64,000 nucleotides of DNA from Occallatibacter riparius (lineage in GTDB: Bacteria > Acidobacteriota > Terriglobia > Terriglobales > Acidobacteriaceae), in assembly GCF_025264625.1 (NCBI RefSeq), contig NZ_CP093313.1:6730548-6794547 (forward strand), written 5' to 3'. Below the pieces are notes generated by a model. That model did not search any database. It was given only the letters and a program-made list of their open reading frames with translations, and was not told where the DNA came from. A program made the position numbers and the translations under genes. Positions 25,088 to 35,700 of this stretch are shown in pieces. The stretch's first letter is position 1; the number at the start of each line of letters is the position of its first letter.

Positions 25088-26288
25088 GCTCCTCGGGCTT
25101 TCCCCGCATTCCCGCGCTCAACATCCCGTCCACCGTAACCCGGTTGCGTCCCGCGCGTTTCGATCGATACAGCGCCTCGTCGCAGCGCTTCAAAAGCTCT
25201 TCCGGCAACTCACCCGCACGACTGGTCGCAACCCCCAGGCTCGCCGTCAGGCGCAGTCCGCCTGGCAAACGCGTCAGCAGCATAATCTCAGTCCGCAGGC
25301 GTCGCGCAATCTCATCCGCCTGGTCCAGCGTCGCGCCGTTCAGCAGCATCACAAACTCCTCGCCGCCAAAGCGGCACAGAACATCGCTTGGCCGCATGCA
25401 GTCACGCAATGCATCCGCAACGCGCTGAATAACCTGGTCACCCGCCTGGTGCCCCAGCGAATCGTTCACCGCCTTGAAGTGATCGATATCCAGCAGCAGC
25501 ACTGGCAGGGTTCGCCCGTCGCGGTTCGCGCGCCGCAGATCCCGCGCCAGAATCTCCTCAAACGCCCGCCGATTCAGTAGCCCCGTCAATCCATCGGTCC
25601 CAGCAGCCTTCTGCAGCCCGCGCCGGTGCACGCTCAACGCAAGCCAGATCACCCCGCAGCTCGCCGCCACATTCAGCAGCATGTTCACGTACGTAAAGCC
25701 GGCTTGGATCACATCCATATGCACATAGCTGGCCGGCGGATACACTACTGACAGCACCAGCCTCGCCACGTGATCCAGCCCGTTCGCCACCTGCAGCCAT
25801 GCCAGCGCCCGCGTCTGCGCGCGCAAGCTCCATCCGCTCTGCGCCCACTCCTCCACCGGCTCTTCATAGCGGAACAGCAGCGCCGCAGTGGCCCCGGCTA
25901 CAATCGCCATCGCCGTGCTCGAAATCAGAACCCGCGCCAGCAGATTGTCGTGCGCATAGACATAGAACGCCTGCCCGCCGAGGGCCGCCAGAATCAGCCC
26001 TCCGCCCCAGGGCAGAAAACGCGCCCGCGCGTCCAGCGCCTCCGCCGTCGCCCAGTAGATCAGCAGAATGCACGCGTAGATCGCCGCGTTCGCGCAGAGA
26101 ATCGAAATCCAGTTCGGCGCATGCGACCGCAGCGCCAGCAACAGCACGCCCACAACCGCGCTGATCATGGCCCAGCGCAGGATCCGCACGCCCCGCAGCC
26201 CCGGCACAGCCCGGCTGCACACTTCCACCCCGACAAGCAGCAGCAAAGCCGCGGCGGCGTATCCCAACATCAGATACGGCATCAACAT
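25032..26288 (-). CDS. membrane-bound diguanylate cyclase (GGDEF)
   Basis: A 418-residue protein with about six N-terminal membrane helices (residues 1-225) and a C-terminal GGDEF domain. The domain starts TDGLTGLLNRRAFEEIL, carries LLLDIDHFKAVNDSLGHQAG, and has the active-site motif FGGEEF, so cyclic-di-GMP synthesis is expected. No RxxD inhibitory site is seen five residues before GGEEF (the residues are PSDVLCRF). Its coding end overlaps DUF58 on the opposite strand by 56 bases. The input signal for the membrane part is unknown. Confidence 0.92.
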   Translation of the reverse strand: MLMPYLMLGYAAAALLLLVGVEVCSRAVPGLRGVRILRWAMISAVVGVLLLALRSHAPNWISILCANAAIYACILLIYWATAEALDARARFLPWGGGLILAALGGQAFYVYAHDNLLARVLISSTAMAIVAGATAALLFRYEEPVEEWAQSGWSLRAQTRALAWLQVANGLDHVARLVLSVVYPPASYVHMDVIQAGFTYVNMLLNVAASCGVIWLALSVHRRGLQKAAGTDGLTGLLNRRAFEEILARDLRRANRDGRTLPVLLLDIDHFKAVNDSLGHQAGDQVIQRVADALRDCMRPSDVLCRFGGEEFVMLLNGATLDQADEIARRLRTEIMLLTRLPGGLRLTASLGVATSRAGELPEELLKRCDEALYRSKRAGRNRVTVDGMLSAGMRGKPEELIPWRALSPSGTDSARPR

Positions 26289-26454
26289 CTGCCTCTCAGG
26301 GGCGCAGGATTAGGGCGGTACTCTCGCGACGGTGCGCTAGTTGGGGGAGTCCTCTCGTTACGCGCGTTTCGACTCTCATGGTCGCACATCGAGCGCGAAC
26401 TCTAAGTACAACAAAATAGTCATCGACACACAAATGTCAGTGCTTCCCCTACCG

Positions 26455-26605
26455 CGCCGCAGGCGGAACAGGTTTTGTATCAGGGCACGATTTCACTGCT
26501 TGCTGCAAAAGCCACTCGGAAGGGGCTTCGTATCAGGGGCTGCCTTCAGGCAGCCCGCATGCCGCTCCCCTGATTGACTCTGGGCTTTAGCCCCCGGCGA
26601 ATGCA
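26455..26605. repeat. dispersed hairpin element A, copy 2
   Basis: In the 342-base gap between the diguanylate cyclase start and the argG stop. GGGCTTCGTATCAGGGGC leads into GGGCTGCC-TTCA-GGCAGCCC at 26536-26556, and GGGCTTTAGCCC follows at 26582-26594. The rest of the gap (26289-26454) holds no ORF that I can support. Confidence 0.82.
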
Positions 26606-26630
26606 TAACCGCCGAAAAGACCGCCCCCAA

Positions 26631-27971
26631 TCAATCGCCCTCGTTATCATCCTTCAGCCGCGGCATATTCGCCCCCGTGCTCAGCGTCAACAACCCCGCC
26701 TGCGCATACGTCAGCAGCTTATCGCGCGTATCGGTGATGTCGAGATTGCGCATCGTGAGCTGCCCGATCCGATCCCGCGGAGAGAACACGCTTTCCGTCT
26801 TCTCCATGCTCAGCCGCTCCGGCTTGAACGTCAGGTTCGGCGACTCGGTATTCAAGATTGAGTAGTCATTCCCGCGTCGAAGCTCCAGCGTCACTTCGCC
26901 CGTAATCGGACGCGCCACCCACCTCTGCGCACTCTCCCGCAGCATGATCGCCTGCGAGTCGAACCACCGCCCCTGGTACAGCAGCCGCCCCAGCTTCCGC
27001 CCGTTCTCGCGATACTGCTCGATCGTGTCCTCGTTGTGGATGCCCGTCACCAGCCGCTCATACGCGATGAACAGCAGCGCGAGGCCCGGCGCTTCGTAGA
27101 TTCCGCGGCTCTTGGCCTCGATAATCCGATTCTCGATCTGATCGCTCATCCCCAGCCCGTGCCGCCCGCCAATGCGATTCGCCTCCAGCATCAGCTCCAC
27201 CGAATTCGGAAACTCCTTGCCGTTCAGCGCCACCGGATGCCCCTCGTGGAAGCGAACCGTTACCTCTTCCGCCTTCACCGGAACATCCTCGCGCCAGGAG
27301 GCGACACCCATAATGGGTTCGACGATGCGGATGCTCGACGACAGACTTTCAAGATCCTTCGCCTCATGCGTCGCACCCAGCAAATTCGAGTCAGTCGAGT
27401 AAGCCTTCTCCGCGCTCATCTTGTACGCGAAGCCCGACTTCTGCATGAACGCCGACATCTCCGCGCGCCCCCCGAGCTCGTCGATGAACGCCGCATCCAG
27501 CCACGGCTTGTACACCCGCAGCTCGGGATTCACCAGCAGCCCATAGCGATAGAAGCGCTCGATATCGTTGCCCTTGAAGGTCGACCCGTCGCCCCAGATC
27601 GACACATCGTCTTCCTTCATCGCGGCCACCAGCATCGTGCCCGTCACCGCGCGCCCAATTGGCGTCGTATTGAAATACGTCACGCCGGCGGTAGTGATGT
27701 GGAACGCCCCCGACTGCAGCGCCGCCAATCCTTCGCGCACAAGCTGCGGTCGACAATCAATCAGCCGCGCCTTCTCCGCCCCATACTCCAGCGCCTTGCG
27801 CGGAATCTCGTCGTAGTCCTTCTCGTCGGGCTGGCCCAGGTTGGCCGTGTAGGCGTAGGGCAGCGCGCCCTTCTGCTTCATCCAGTGCAGCGCGGCGCTC
27901 GTATCCAGCCCGCCAGAGAACGCAATACCCACCTTCTCGCCAACCGGAAGATGTTCCAGAATGTTCGACAT
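26631..27971 (-). CDS. argG: argininosuccinate synthase
   Basis: A 446-residue enzyme, close to the 447 residues of the Escherichia coli type. The ATP-binding loop is GIAFSGGLDTSAALHWM near residue 16, then LGQPDEKDYDEIPRKAL and the aspartate-binding region WGDGSTFKGNDIERFYRYG. It joins citrulline and aspartate with ATP in arginine synthesis. The ATG at 27971 (MSNILEHLP) is used; a longer frame to 28034 lacks similarity. No other arg gene is next to it. Confidence 0.95.
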   Translation of the reverse strand: MSNILEHLPVGEKVGIAFSGGLDTSAALHWMKQKGALPYAYTANLGQPDEKDYDEIPRKALEYGAEKARLIDCRPQLVREGLAALQSGAFHITTAGVTYFNTTPIGRAVTGTMLVAAMKEDDVSIWGDGSTFKGNDIERFYRYGLLVNPELRVYKPWLDAAFIDELGGRAEMSAFMQKSGFAYKMSAEKAYSTDSNLLGATHEAKDLESLSSSIRIVEPIMGVASWREDVPVKAEEVTVRFHEGHPVALNGKEFPNSVELMLEANRIGGRHGLGMSDQIENRIIEAKSRGIYEAPGLALLFIAYERLVTGIHNEDTIEQYRENGRKLGRLLYQGRWFDSQAIMLRESAQRWVARPITGEVTLELRRGNDYSILNTESPNLTFKPERLSMEKTESVFSPRDRIGQLTMRNLDITDTRDKLLTYAQAGLLTLSTGANMPRLKDDNEGD

Positions 27972-28061
27972 AACCGTGCAGCCCTTTCGGGGAAAGAGAT
28001 CCGCCACACCTTCAAAAAGGAAGCGACTCTTCAATTCTAAGGTTGTTGATTGTGCTGTGTG

Positions 28062-29081
28062 TTAATCCGCAGCCGCAGCCACCCGCAGCCGCTTCGCCAG
28101 CGCCCACTTCAGCTCGTCGATCCCCTTGCCCGTCACCGCTGAAATCGCATGGAACTCCAGCTTCCGCCGCTTCGCATGCGCCGTCAGCTTCTTCAGCTTC
28201 TCAGGATTCGCAACATCAATCTTCGTCGCCACCACCATCATCGGCTTGTCTTCCAGCCCATTCCCAAAGCTCGCCAACTCGTTGTTGATGACCTTGAAGT
28301 CCTCCACCGGGTCCAGCCTTCCCGACGCATCCGACACATCCACCAGGTGCACCAGCACGCGCGTCCGCTCGATATGCCGCAAAAACTGCACGCCCAGCCC
28401 ATGCCCCTCGTGCGCGCCCTCAATCAGCCCTGGCACGTCGGCCACCACAAACGACTCCTCATACGGAGCCTCTCCCACCGTCACCACGCCCAAATTCGGC
28501 TCCAGCGTCGTAAACGGATAATCCGCAATCTTCGGCTTCGCCGCCGAAATCCTCGAGATCAGCGTCGACTTGCCCGCATTGGGATAGCCCACCAAACCCA
28601 CATCGGCCAGCAGCTTCAGCTCCAGCCGGAACGCCCGCTCCTCGCCCGGCCGCCCCAACTCGTGCTCCCGCGGCGCCTGGTGCGTCGACGTGGCAAAATG
28701 CTGATTCCCGCGCCCGCCGCGGCCACCCTTGGCCACAATCACGCGCTCATCCGGCTCCTGGAAGTCGTGCACCAGCTCGCCCGTCTCCGTGTCGTACACC
28801 GCCGTCCCCACCGGAACCTGCAGCACGATGTCGTGCCCGTCCGAGCCCGAGCAGTTCGACCCCATCCCGTGCTCGCCTCGCTGCGCCTTGTGCTCCGGGT
28901 TATACCGGAAATGGATCAGCGTGTTATGCCGCTGCGACGACACCATCACCACATCGCCGCCGCGGCCGCCGTCGCCGCCCGAAGGCCCCCCGCGCGGCAC
29001 AAACTTCTCGCGCCGAAAGGCCATGCACCCGTTACCGCCGTCGCCGGCTTTCACGCGAATCTTTGCTTCATCAATAAACAT
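28062..29081 (-). CDS. obgE: GTPase Obg/CgtA
   Basis: A 339-residue GTPase. The N-terminal glycine-rich Obg fold begins FIDEAKIRVKAGDGGNG and includes GRGGRGNQHFATSTHQAP. The G domain has GYPNAGKSTLI (G1), DYPFTTLEPNLG (G2), VADVPGLIEGAHEG (G3) and ATKIDVANP (G4). Obg acts in large ribosomal subunit assembly and stress control. The ATG at 29081 (MFIDEAK) is used; the open frame to 29132 is not conserved. A poorly conserved C-terminal tail is absent. Confidence 0.95.
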   Translation of the reverse strand: MFIDEAKIRVKAGDGGNGCMAFRREKFVPRGGPSGGDGGRGGDVVMVSSQRHNTLIHFRYNPEHKAQRGEHGMGSNCSGSDGHDIVLQVPVGTAVYDTETGELVHDFQEPDERVIVAKGGRGGRGNQHFATSTHQAPREHELGRPGEERAFRLELKLLADVGLVGYPNAGKSTLISRISAAKPKIADYPFTTLEPNLGVVTVGEAPYEESFVVADVPGLIEGAHEGHGLGVQFLRHIERTRVLVHLVDVSDASGRLDPVEDFKVINNELASFGNGLEDKPMMVVATKIDVANPEKLKKLTAHAKRRKLEFHAISAVTGKGIDELKWALAKRLRVAAAAD

Positions 29082-29189
29082 TTGTTCCAATCCGGCATCC
29101 GGCAGAGATTGCGTAAACGCGCGCCCATCCACAGCGCGTCCCGGGCCGAAAGTGCCGTCTCCCCAGTTTACCGGATATATAAGTTACCG

Positions 29190-29273
29190 CGCCGTAGGCG
29201 CAAAGTTCGTTAGCCCCGCGCTTCAGCGTGGGGAAGAGCAGCATTGAGACGCTGCCGAGTCCCATCGGGACGG
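29190..29273. repeat. dispersed hairpin element B, copy 2
   Basis: GCGCC-GTA-GGCGC, then CCCCGCGCTTCAGCGTGGGG, then a degenerate AGTCCC-ATC-GGGAC stem. It reads as in copy 1 at 22560, but the GCAGCGC hairpin is broken. It directly abuts element A copy 3. Confidence 0.82.
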
Positions 29274-29274
29274 C

Positions 29275-29482
29275 GCTCTGTCAGGCACGACCTGACATCT
29301 TGCTGAAAAGCCTCATCGGGCGCGTCCTATCAGGGGCCGCCTTCAGACTTCTGCTGAGGCGCTTCGTATGAGCGGCTGCCTTCAGGCTCCTAGTGAGGGG
29401 CTTCGTATCAGGGGCTGCCTTCAGGCAGCCCGTACGCCGGCTCCCTTGGTTAAACTTGGGGCTTTAGCCCCGCTGAAAGGCT
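29275..29482. repeat. dispersed hairpin element A, copy 3, expanded
   Basis: After degenerate partial units (GGGGCCGCCTTCAG, GAGCGGCTGCCTTCAGG) comes the full GGGGCTTCGTATCAGGGGC lead and GGGCTGCC-TTCA-GGCAGCCC at about 29411-29431. GGGGC-TTTA-GCCCC follows at about 29457-29471. Three successive CTTCGTAT or CCTATCAG leads show internal tandem growth. It ends at the stop codon of the permease gene. Confidence 0.82.
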
Positions 29483-31936
29483 CTACTCCGTGCGCAGCGC
29501 CTTCATCGGATCCACTTGCGTGGCTCGCCGAGCAGGCAGATACATACCCGCCAGCGAAACGCAAACGAGTATGGCTGCCGCAATGCCGAACGCCGATCCG
29601 TCAAAGCTTCGAAAAGGGAATGGTGAGTTTTTGATCAGGTGTGCAAATGCCCACACAACGGGTTCGGCAAGCGCAAGACCGCACACCAGGCCGACTGCGA
29701 TCTGCCTGCCTCCGCGCAGCAGGATGGATTCGAAAATCGCGGCACGATTCGCTCCCAGCACCATCCGAATCCCGAATTCGCGCGTGCGCTGGCTGATCGC
29801 AAACGACATCACTCCGTAAACTCCAGTAACCGCCAGCAGCACGGCGATCACCGCCATCACAACAATGATCCGGGCCAGCGAGCGCACACTTTCGGCATCC
29901 GATTCCATCTGTTCCCATATGGTTTGAGGTGTCATCACCTGCGTCCCGTCGATACTCTTCACCGCATCGAATACGGCCTTTTCCATCGTGGAGACGCTTC
30001 CCGTGAAGCGTACATACAGCCGTCCTTCCAGCGCCGACGGATCGCGCAAGGTGTAGACGCGCGGGCCATCAAGAACTCCAAAACGTGCCGAGCGAGTGTC
30101 GGCGGCGACTCCGACTACAGTAAGCCGCTTGTCATCAGGCGTGATGATGATCTTGCCGACAGGGTCCTCGCCGGGCCAGGCCTGCTTGACAAAGGCTTGC
30201 GTGACCACGGCGACCGGGTTGATTCGACTTGCGGATGAATCGGACGAAACAAAAGGCCGCCCCGCCAACATGCGGATGCCGAATGTGGAGAAGAAGTCCG
30301 TTGAGACGTTATCGATTACCGCTGGTTCGCCCTGTCCTTTCTGTTGCTGTGGAAGGCGAATCTCGCTTGGCGGCGTCTGGCGGAAGGGCTCCAGAGTCTC
30401 GTACGCCAGCCCCTGCACACCGGGAATGGATCGGATTTGCGCTTCCAGAGAGCCGTAGAAACTCAGCGCCTTTGTTCGATTTTGCGGTGAGTTGTCGATT
30501 GCCAGCGGAACCGAGAGGGTCTGGCGCGTTTCAAATCCCGGGTCTATGGCGGTGACCATCCCCGGCATGCGCGCGAAAAGAACAGCGGCGGCAAGAAGCA
30601 CAAAGCTCATTGCGATTTGGGCGATGATCAGCCCCCCGATGAGCCGCGAACGCATGGTGGCGGTACTCTCGCGCCCCTTGAGCGCGGTTACCAGATCCAG
30701 TTTCCATGCGGCATGAACCGGAGCGAGCGACGAAGCGATTGCAGCCACGGCGACGAGGACTGCGAGATAGCCGAAGACGCGCCAGTCCGGACGCATGGCC
30801 GGGACCAGACCCGCCAGGGTCGGGTTGGCTACGTTCATGATCATCTGGGGCACGCGATACGCCATGGCGACGCTCACCCCTCCCCCGATCAACGCGGTCA
30901 GAAGACTCTCCAGAACCAGCATGCGCATGAGCCGTGCGCGTCCCACCCCCAGCGCCAGCCGCACCGCGATCTCCCCGCGCCGGACCACCGCCCTCGACAG
31001 AAACAGCATGGTCACATTGCTGCATGCCAACAGCAGCACCAGTGAGAGCGGACCCAGGATCAATGCCATCAGCGCGGCAAGTGTGTCGCGCAAGGCGGGA
31101 GTCTCAATGAACGATCCATTGGTCAGCTCGACAGTCGTCTTGCGATTGAAGCTGGTGACCTTCCTCTCGATATAAGCTCGGTCCTGTTGACGAAGGATCG
31201 TGGTCAACTCCGCCTGCGCATCGGCGCGCGAGTATCCTGGCCGAAGGCGGCCGGCGATTTCGAGCCAGGGCGCATCAGGATTCGCCATTTGGCTCGTGCC
31301 TGCGTGATCGTAGAGAGGCTCTGTCGTATAGGGGGCGAACACCCCGCCCGCGCGGGGATTCGTGTCGCTTGCCCGCACCACCCCCACCACCGTATAAGGC
31401 AAACCGTTGAGGTGGATCGTCTCGCCCACAATGTGCGGATTGGCGTCGAATCGGCTCCTCCACAACGGCTCGCTCAGCAACGCGACTTGTGCCGTCGTGC
31501 CTCGTTCGCATTCCTGCGGGGTCAGGAAGCGCCCCAGAAGCGGGCGATCGATCCCGAGTACTTGAAAGTAGTTGCAGGTCACCAGCAACGCGGGGATTGC
31601 TCTGTGTGCCTGCTCGAGAATCGCCCCCCTGTTTTGCCATGCGGCGATTTCCTCGAGCGTCTTCGACTGCGTCCGGACCGCGTCATAGTCTTCCGTAGTG
31701 AACGAAGAGTATTGGCCGGCGCCCGTAAACCAGCCTTCATATTTTGGATAGACCTGCACAAAACGGGAGGGGTCTTTCTGCGTCGGCGCACTCAGAAACA
31801 GTGCATTCAGCAGTGTGAATACGCCGGCGTTGAGGCCAATCCCAAGGGACAAGGCTGCAACCGCAATGATCGAAAGCAGTGGAGCCCGCCGCGCCGCACG
31901 GACCGCGAAGAGGAGATCTTGCCGGTCAATCCACAT
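29483..31936 (-). CDS. ABC transporter permease, ADOP-type (MacB_PCD + FtsX)
   Basis: An 817-residue protein. The N-terminal DLLFAVRAARRAPLLSI and helix SIIAVAALSLGIGLNAGVF begin a MacB periplasmic core domain, followed by an FtsX-like permease domain (LVLLLACSNVTMLFLSRAVV). The pattern then repeats, ending with a second permease domain and PARRATQVDPMKALRTE. This double-unit layout is the acidobacterial duplicated orphaned permease type. No ATPase gene is adjacent, as usual for this group. Substrate unknown; efflux is often assumed. A possible operator lies 77 bases upstream. Confidence 0.92.
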   Translation of the reverse strand: MWIDRQDLLFAVRAARRAPLLSIIAVAALSLGIGLNAGVFTLLNALFLSAPTQKDPSRFVQVYPKYEGWFTGAGQYSSFTTEDYDAVRTQSKTLEEIAAWQNRGAILEQAHRAIPALLVTCNYFQVLGIDRPLLGRFLTPQECERGTTAQVALLSEPLWRSRFDANPHIVGETIHLNGLPYTVVGVVRASDTNPRAGGVFAPYTTEPLYDHAGTSQMANPDAPWLEIAGRLRPGYSRADAQAELTTILRQQDRAYIERKVTSFNRKTTVELTNGSFIETPALRDTLAALMALILGPLSLVLLLACSNVTMLFLSRAVVRRGEIAVRLALGVGRARLMRMLVLESLLTALIGGGVSVAMAYRVPQMIMNVANPTLAGLVPAMRPDWRVFGYLAVLVAVAAIASSLAPVHAAWKLDLVTALKGRESTATMRSRLIGGLIIAQIAMSFVLLAAAVLFARMPGMVTAIDPGFETRQTLSVPLAIDNSPQNRTKALSFYGSLEAQIRSIPGVQGLAYETLEPFRQTPPSEIRLPQQQKGQGEPAVIDNVSTDFFSTFGIRMLAGRPFVSSDSSASRINPVAVVTQAFVKQAWPGEDPVGKIIITPDDKRLTVVGVAADTRSARFGVLDGPRVYTLRDPSALEGRLYVRFTGSVSTMEKAVFDAVKSIDGTQVMTPQTIWEQMESDAESVRSLARIIVVMAVIAVLLAVTGVYGVMSFAISQRTREFGIRMVLGANRAAIFESILLRGGRQIAVGLVCGLALAEPVVWAFAHLIKNSPFPFRSFDGSAFGIAAAILVCVSLAGMYLPARRATQVDPMKALRTE

Positions 31937-32358
31937 CGGTGCACCCCCGAAAAGACCGATAAAGAGAATTCCAAACCAGGACTTGCCAAGGTATTGCCAG
32001 GGACTTCGCCAGCTATGTAGTTTTCTACTAAGCGTCCGGGTTTGTCAAGGCGATACCAGGTGATCACCGCCGAGCCGCGACCCGGTGCCCGCTCGGACCA
32101 TTGCTCAAGGGTCGAAATCATCTCAGCGGTCAAAGCCGCACTCTTCTAAGCAACTGCCCTTATCACCCGCCTCACTCCGAGCCATTTCGCCTATTTCTCC
32201 GAATTTTCCCCTAGGACCATCCCTAGGGCGTATGATCAATCCACAGTCATTGGCTGTCCGCCACCGGACGCCAGCCATAGAGGCACTCACTCCCGGCCTC
32301 TGCAAGCGCGCCCCTCTCTCGCCGCATTTGGCCGCGGCTTCCACTGATCGGAAACACT
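31937..32358. other. divergent intergenic region with two inverted repeats
   Basis: This 422-base gap separates the minus-strand permease from a small plus-strand gene. CTATGTAG-TTTT-CTACTAAG at 32013-32032 (core GTAG/CTAC) lies upstream of the permease and could be a PadR-like operator. At 32209-32228 CCCTAGG and CCTAGGG form a perfect 7-base inverted repeat with a 6-base loop, upstream of the small gene. No ORF is supported here. Confidence 0.4.
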
Positions 32359-32565
32359 ATGTACATCCCTCTGGTTCGCGAAAGCGTACGCGTACGCGGC
32401 CACAGCGGCACGTTCTACGTGCAGCAAGTCGACTACCACCGTGAAGTGGCTCATTTAGCCTCCTCAGCCGCTGAAAAGAAAGCTCCTCACATCGTGAATT
32501 TCGAGGAGCTCTTCGCCACCTGGGAAGACCCGGATAGGGAGCAATCCCACCAGATCGCTCGCTGA
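32359..32565 (+). CDS. small conserved-looking hypothetical protein
   Basis: A 68-residue protein beginning MYIPLVRESVRVRGHSG and continuing FYVQQVDYHREVAHL. It has no signal or membrane helix. The central ELFATWEDPD block is acidic. GGAAAC lies a few bases before the ATG. The codon pattern looks coding, and the N-terminal wording has the feel of a small acidobacterial family, but I cannot name it. It is followed by a 208-base gap and the TonB-dependent receptor gene. Confidence 0.55.
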   Translation: MYIPLVRESVRVRGHSGTFYVQQVDYHREVAHLASSAAEKKAPHIVNFEELFATWEDPDREQSHQIAR

Positions 32566-32735
32566 AACCTGTACCCGCATTCGCCCAGGCGTCAGCCCAA
32601 GCGTTAGCTCAATTGTGATGGCGCTCACACAACCTGTCCCAATATGGGCTCTCCGCCTGTTCAGCTTTCCCTTCTGGGAATAGAATCGCTTCAACTTCTC
32701 CTGGGGTCGCCGTAGCGGCGGATACCTGCCGCACA

Positions 32736-32761
32736 CCTGGCCTTCCCGACGGCGGGCCAGG
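32736..32761 (+). promoter_or_regulatory. hairpin just before the receptor start
   Basis: CCTGGCC and GGCCAGG pair around a 12-base loop. The hairpin ends 13 bases before the GTG start of the TonB-dependent receptor, so it lies over or next to its ribosome site. It could affect translation; there is no other evidence. Confidence 0.35.
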
Positions 32762-32773
32762 CGGAAGGGTTGC

Positions 32774-35700
32774 GTGGGCGAGTCCTGGGTGGGCCAACAA
32801 TCTCATTGCCGCCGGCCGGCGTTCCTGGCGATTCTGCTCTTCGCCGCCTCGCTGGCCGCGCAATCCCTTGCCCTTGGCTCAGTCGACGGCAAGCTCACCG
32901 ACTTCTACTCCCACCCCCTCGACGGAGCAACCGTCCTCCTCCGCAACCTAACCACGGGCCAGGAATTCCACGTCACCGCCGGCAAGAACGGCGCTTACCG
33001 TCTCGCCAGCCTCACCCCCGGCAGCTACGAGCTGGAGGCCCGCACCCCCTCCGGTGTCGGCCACGCCTCCGGCATCACCATAAGCCCCGGCCACGCCTCC
33101 CGCATCCTCACCGCCGTAGCCCTCGCCGACCAGTCCGCCCTCGCCGCCCGCGACCAGCACACCAGAACCTACGCCTCAACCCCCACCGCCACCCTCCCCC
33201 CTCCCCCACCCCCATCCATGCAGATGCCCCCGGCCCCCCTCCCCCCCTCCCCCCCTGACAACGCCGAGATCGACCGCTCCGGGATCACCCCCACCACCAT
33301 CGCTGTCGCGAGCACCACCATCCCCCCCCTCCCCCCCCACCCCGCTCTCCTGACACTCCCAGCCACCGCCGCCGTCCGCCCCCTCAACCAAACCGGCCTC
33401 CTCCTCTCCTCAGCCGCCTCCGCCAGCATTCGCGCCGCACTCGCCAGCCCCCTCCAGGCCCCCCTCCGCCTCCAAGCCGAGGCCGCCCAGCCCGAACCCT
33501 CCGAAGCCGCACTCTCCACCACCCTCTCCGCGGCGGAGATCCAGTCCCTCCCCCTCCCCGGCCGCGACTTTGAGGCCGATTCCCTCATCGCCCCACCCGA
33601 CGTCACGCCCACCAGCGACGATCAACCCCTTCCCGCCAGCCGAGTTCCCTCCTCCCGGCCCGCCGAGCGCGTCAGCACCCATCTCGCCTTCGGCTCCCAG
33701 AGCATCACCCGCCACGAGGACGCCGCCCTCCTCATTCCCAGCGTGAACGAAGCCACCATCAGCAGCATCCGCCTCGTCGACAGCCGCGGCAGCGCATTCC
33801 CGATGTCCGCCACCGCCCAAACTCGCAGCGGCTCCGATCAAACCGCCGGCCGTCTCCACGGCAACGCGTTCTTCTTCGGCCGCCAGGGACTCCTCGACGC
33901 CCGCAATCCTTTCACCCAGTGGGTCAAGGAGACCGCCCCCGCCACCGCAACCACCGTTCCCGTCTTCACGCCCTTCCTCTACTCGCCCGACGATCACCGC
34001 ACCCGCTGGGGCCTCGGCCTCGGCGGCCCCCTCCGCCGCAACAAGCTCTTCTGGTTTGCCGAGTTCGACCGCGAGCAGCGCGACCACCCCGCCGTGGCCA
34101 CTGTCCGGCACCCCGACAACTTCTTCGCCCAGCCATCGAACGACGAGCTTCAGGTCCTCAGTGCCCGCCTCGGTCTCACCGCAGCCGACCCCATTGCCGC
34201 CGGTCTCACCGCCTACTCCTCCATGCTCGAGACCCTCGCCGGCCTCCTCGGCCCCACCCCCCGCACCTCAACCGAAAACGCCGCCTTCGCCCGCATCGAC
34301 TGGAACGCCGTCGAGCGCCATCGCTTCACCGTCCAGGCCGCCGGTACCCAATGGAACTCCCCCGGCGGCGGCCTCCAGCGGCTCTCCGAAAACTACGGCT
34401 CCCACAGCTTCGGCGCCAGCACCGGCAACTCCCTCTGGCTCCTCGCCACCTGGACCGCCTCCCTCAGCCCCAGCCTCATGCTTGAGACGCAGGGCTCCAT
34501 TGGCCGCCATCTCCTCACCCACCCCCCCGGTACCCCCTCCCCCTTCGAGCAAACCCTCAACATTAATCCCTGGGGGCAACTCCCCCAGATGGTCGTCGAT
34601 TCCAGCTACGGTTTCTCGATCGGCAACCCCGCCCGCTTCGGCGCCGGCAGCTATCCTGACGAGCACACCTACGCCGCTCGCGAGACCGTCCACTGGATGC
34701 ACGCTGGATTCCTGTTCCGCGGCGGCTTCGCGCTCCGCCACGACGCCGACGCCACCAGCTTCGTCCGCAATCACACCGGCACCTACCACTACGCACGTCT
34801 CCAAAACTTCGTCTCCGACGCACTCGCCTTCGAAAAATACGGTCTGGCCGACGCCCTCAACCCCATGCACCAGCACAACTGCGACCAGCGCGGCAAAGCC
34901 TGGCGCGATGCCGACAACCAGCTACACGGCGTCGGCTATCTGCCCTGCTACTCCTGGTACTCGCAGACCCTCGGCCCCACTCAGTGGCATCTCGAAACCA
35001 ACGACTGGACCGGCTTCACCGCCGCGCAGTGGAAGCCCGGCAAATCGCTGCTCGTCACAGCGGGCCTCTCCTGGAACCGCCAGCAGATGCCCCCACCGAT
35101 TGCACTCGTCGCCAATCCCGACCTGCCTGCTGCCGGCCATCTTCCCAGCCTCGGTAACGAGTGGTCGCCTCGCGTCGGCCTCGCCTGGGGCACGCACGAG
35201 AGCCACATCCCGGTCGTCCGCCTCGGCTACGGCATGTACTACGGCCGCACCTCCAACTCCGTCCTCGAAAGCGCGCTCACCCAGACCGGCTCGCCCAAAG
35301 GCGACCTGAACCTGTTTGCCCGCCCCACCGACAATCTCCCCGACAAAACCGGCGGTGCACCCCCCTTCCCCTACGTGCTCGCCGCCAGCAATGGCCTCAC
35401 CCAAAAACCCGGCGCAGTCGAAATCGCCCCCACCTACCGCAACGCCGAGGTGCACCAGGCCGTCGCCGCCGTCGAGGAAGAACTCCCCGGCCGCGTGCTC
35501 ATCAGCGTCGGGGCTCTCGCCAGCCTCGGCCGCCGTCTCCCCGTCACTGCGGACACAAACTTCGACCCCGCCCTTAATCCCGGAACCATCACCTACACGG
35601 TCACCGATTCCACCGGCAAGGGCCCCCTCAAATCCCCGCAGATCACCGTGCCCTTCTTCGCCTCGTGGCCCGCCGGTGGCGCTGACGGTGGACGCCTCAA

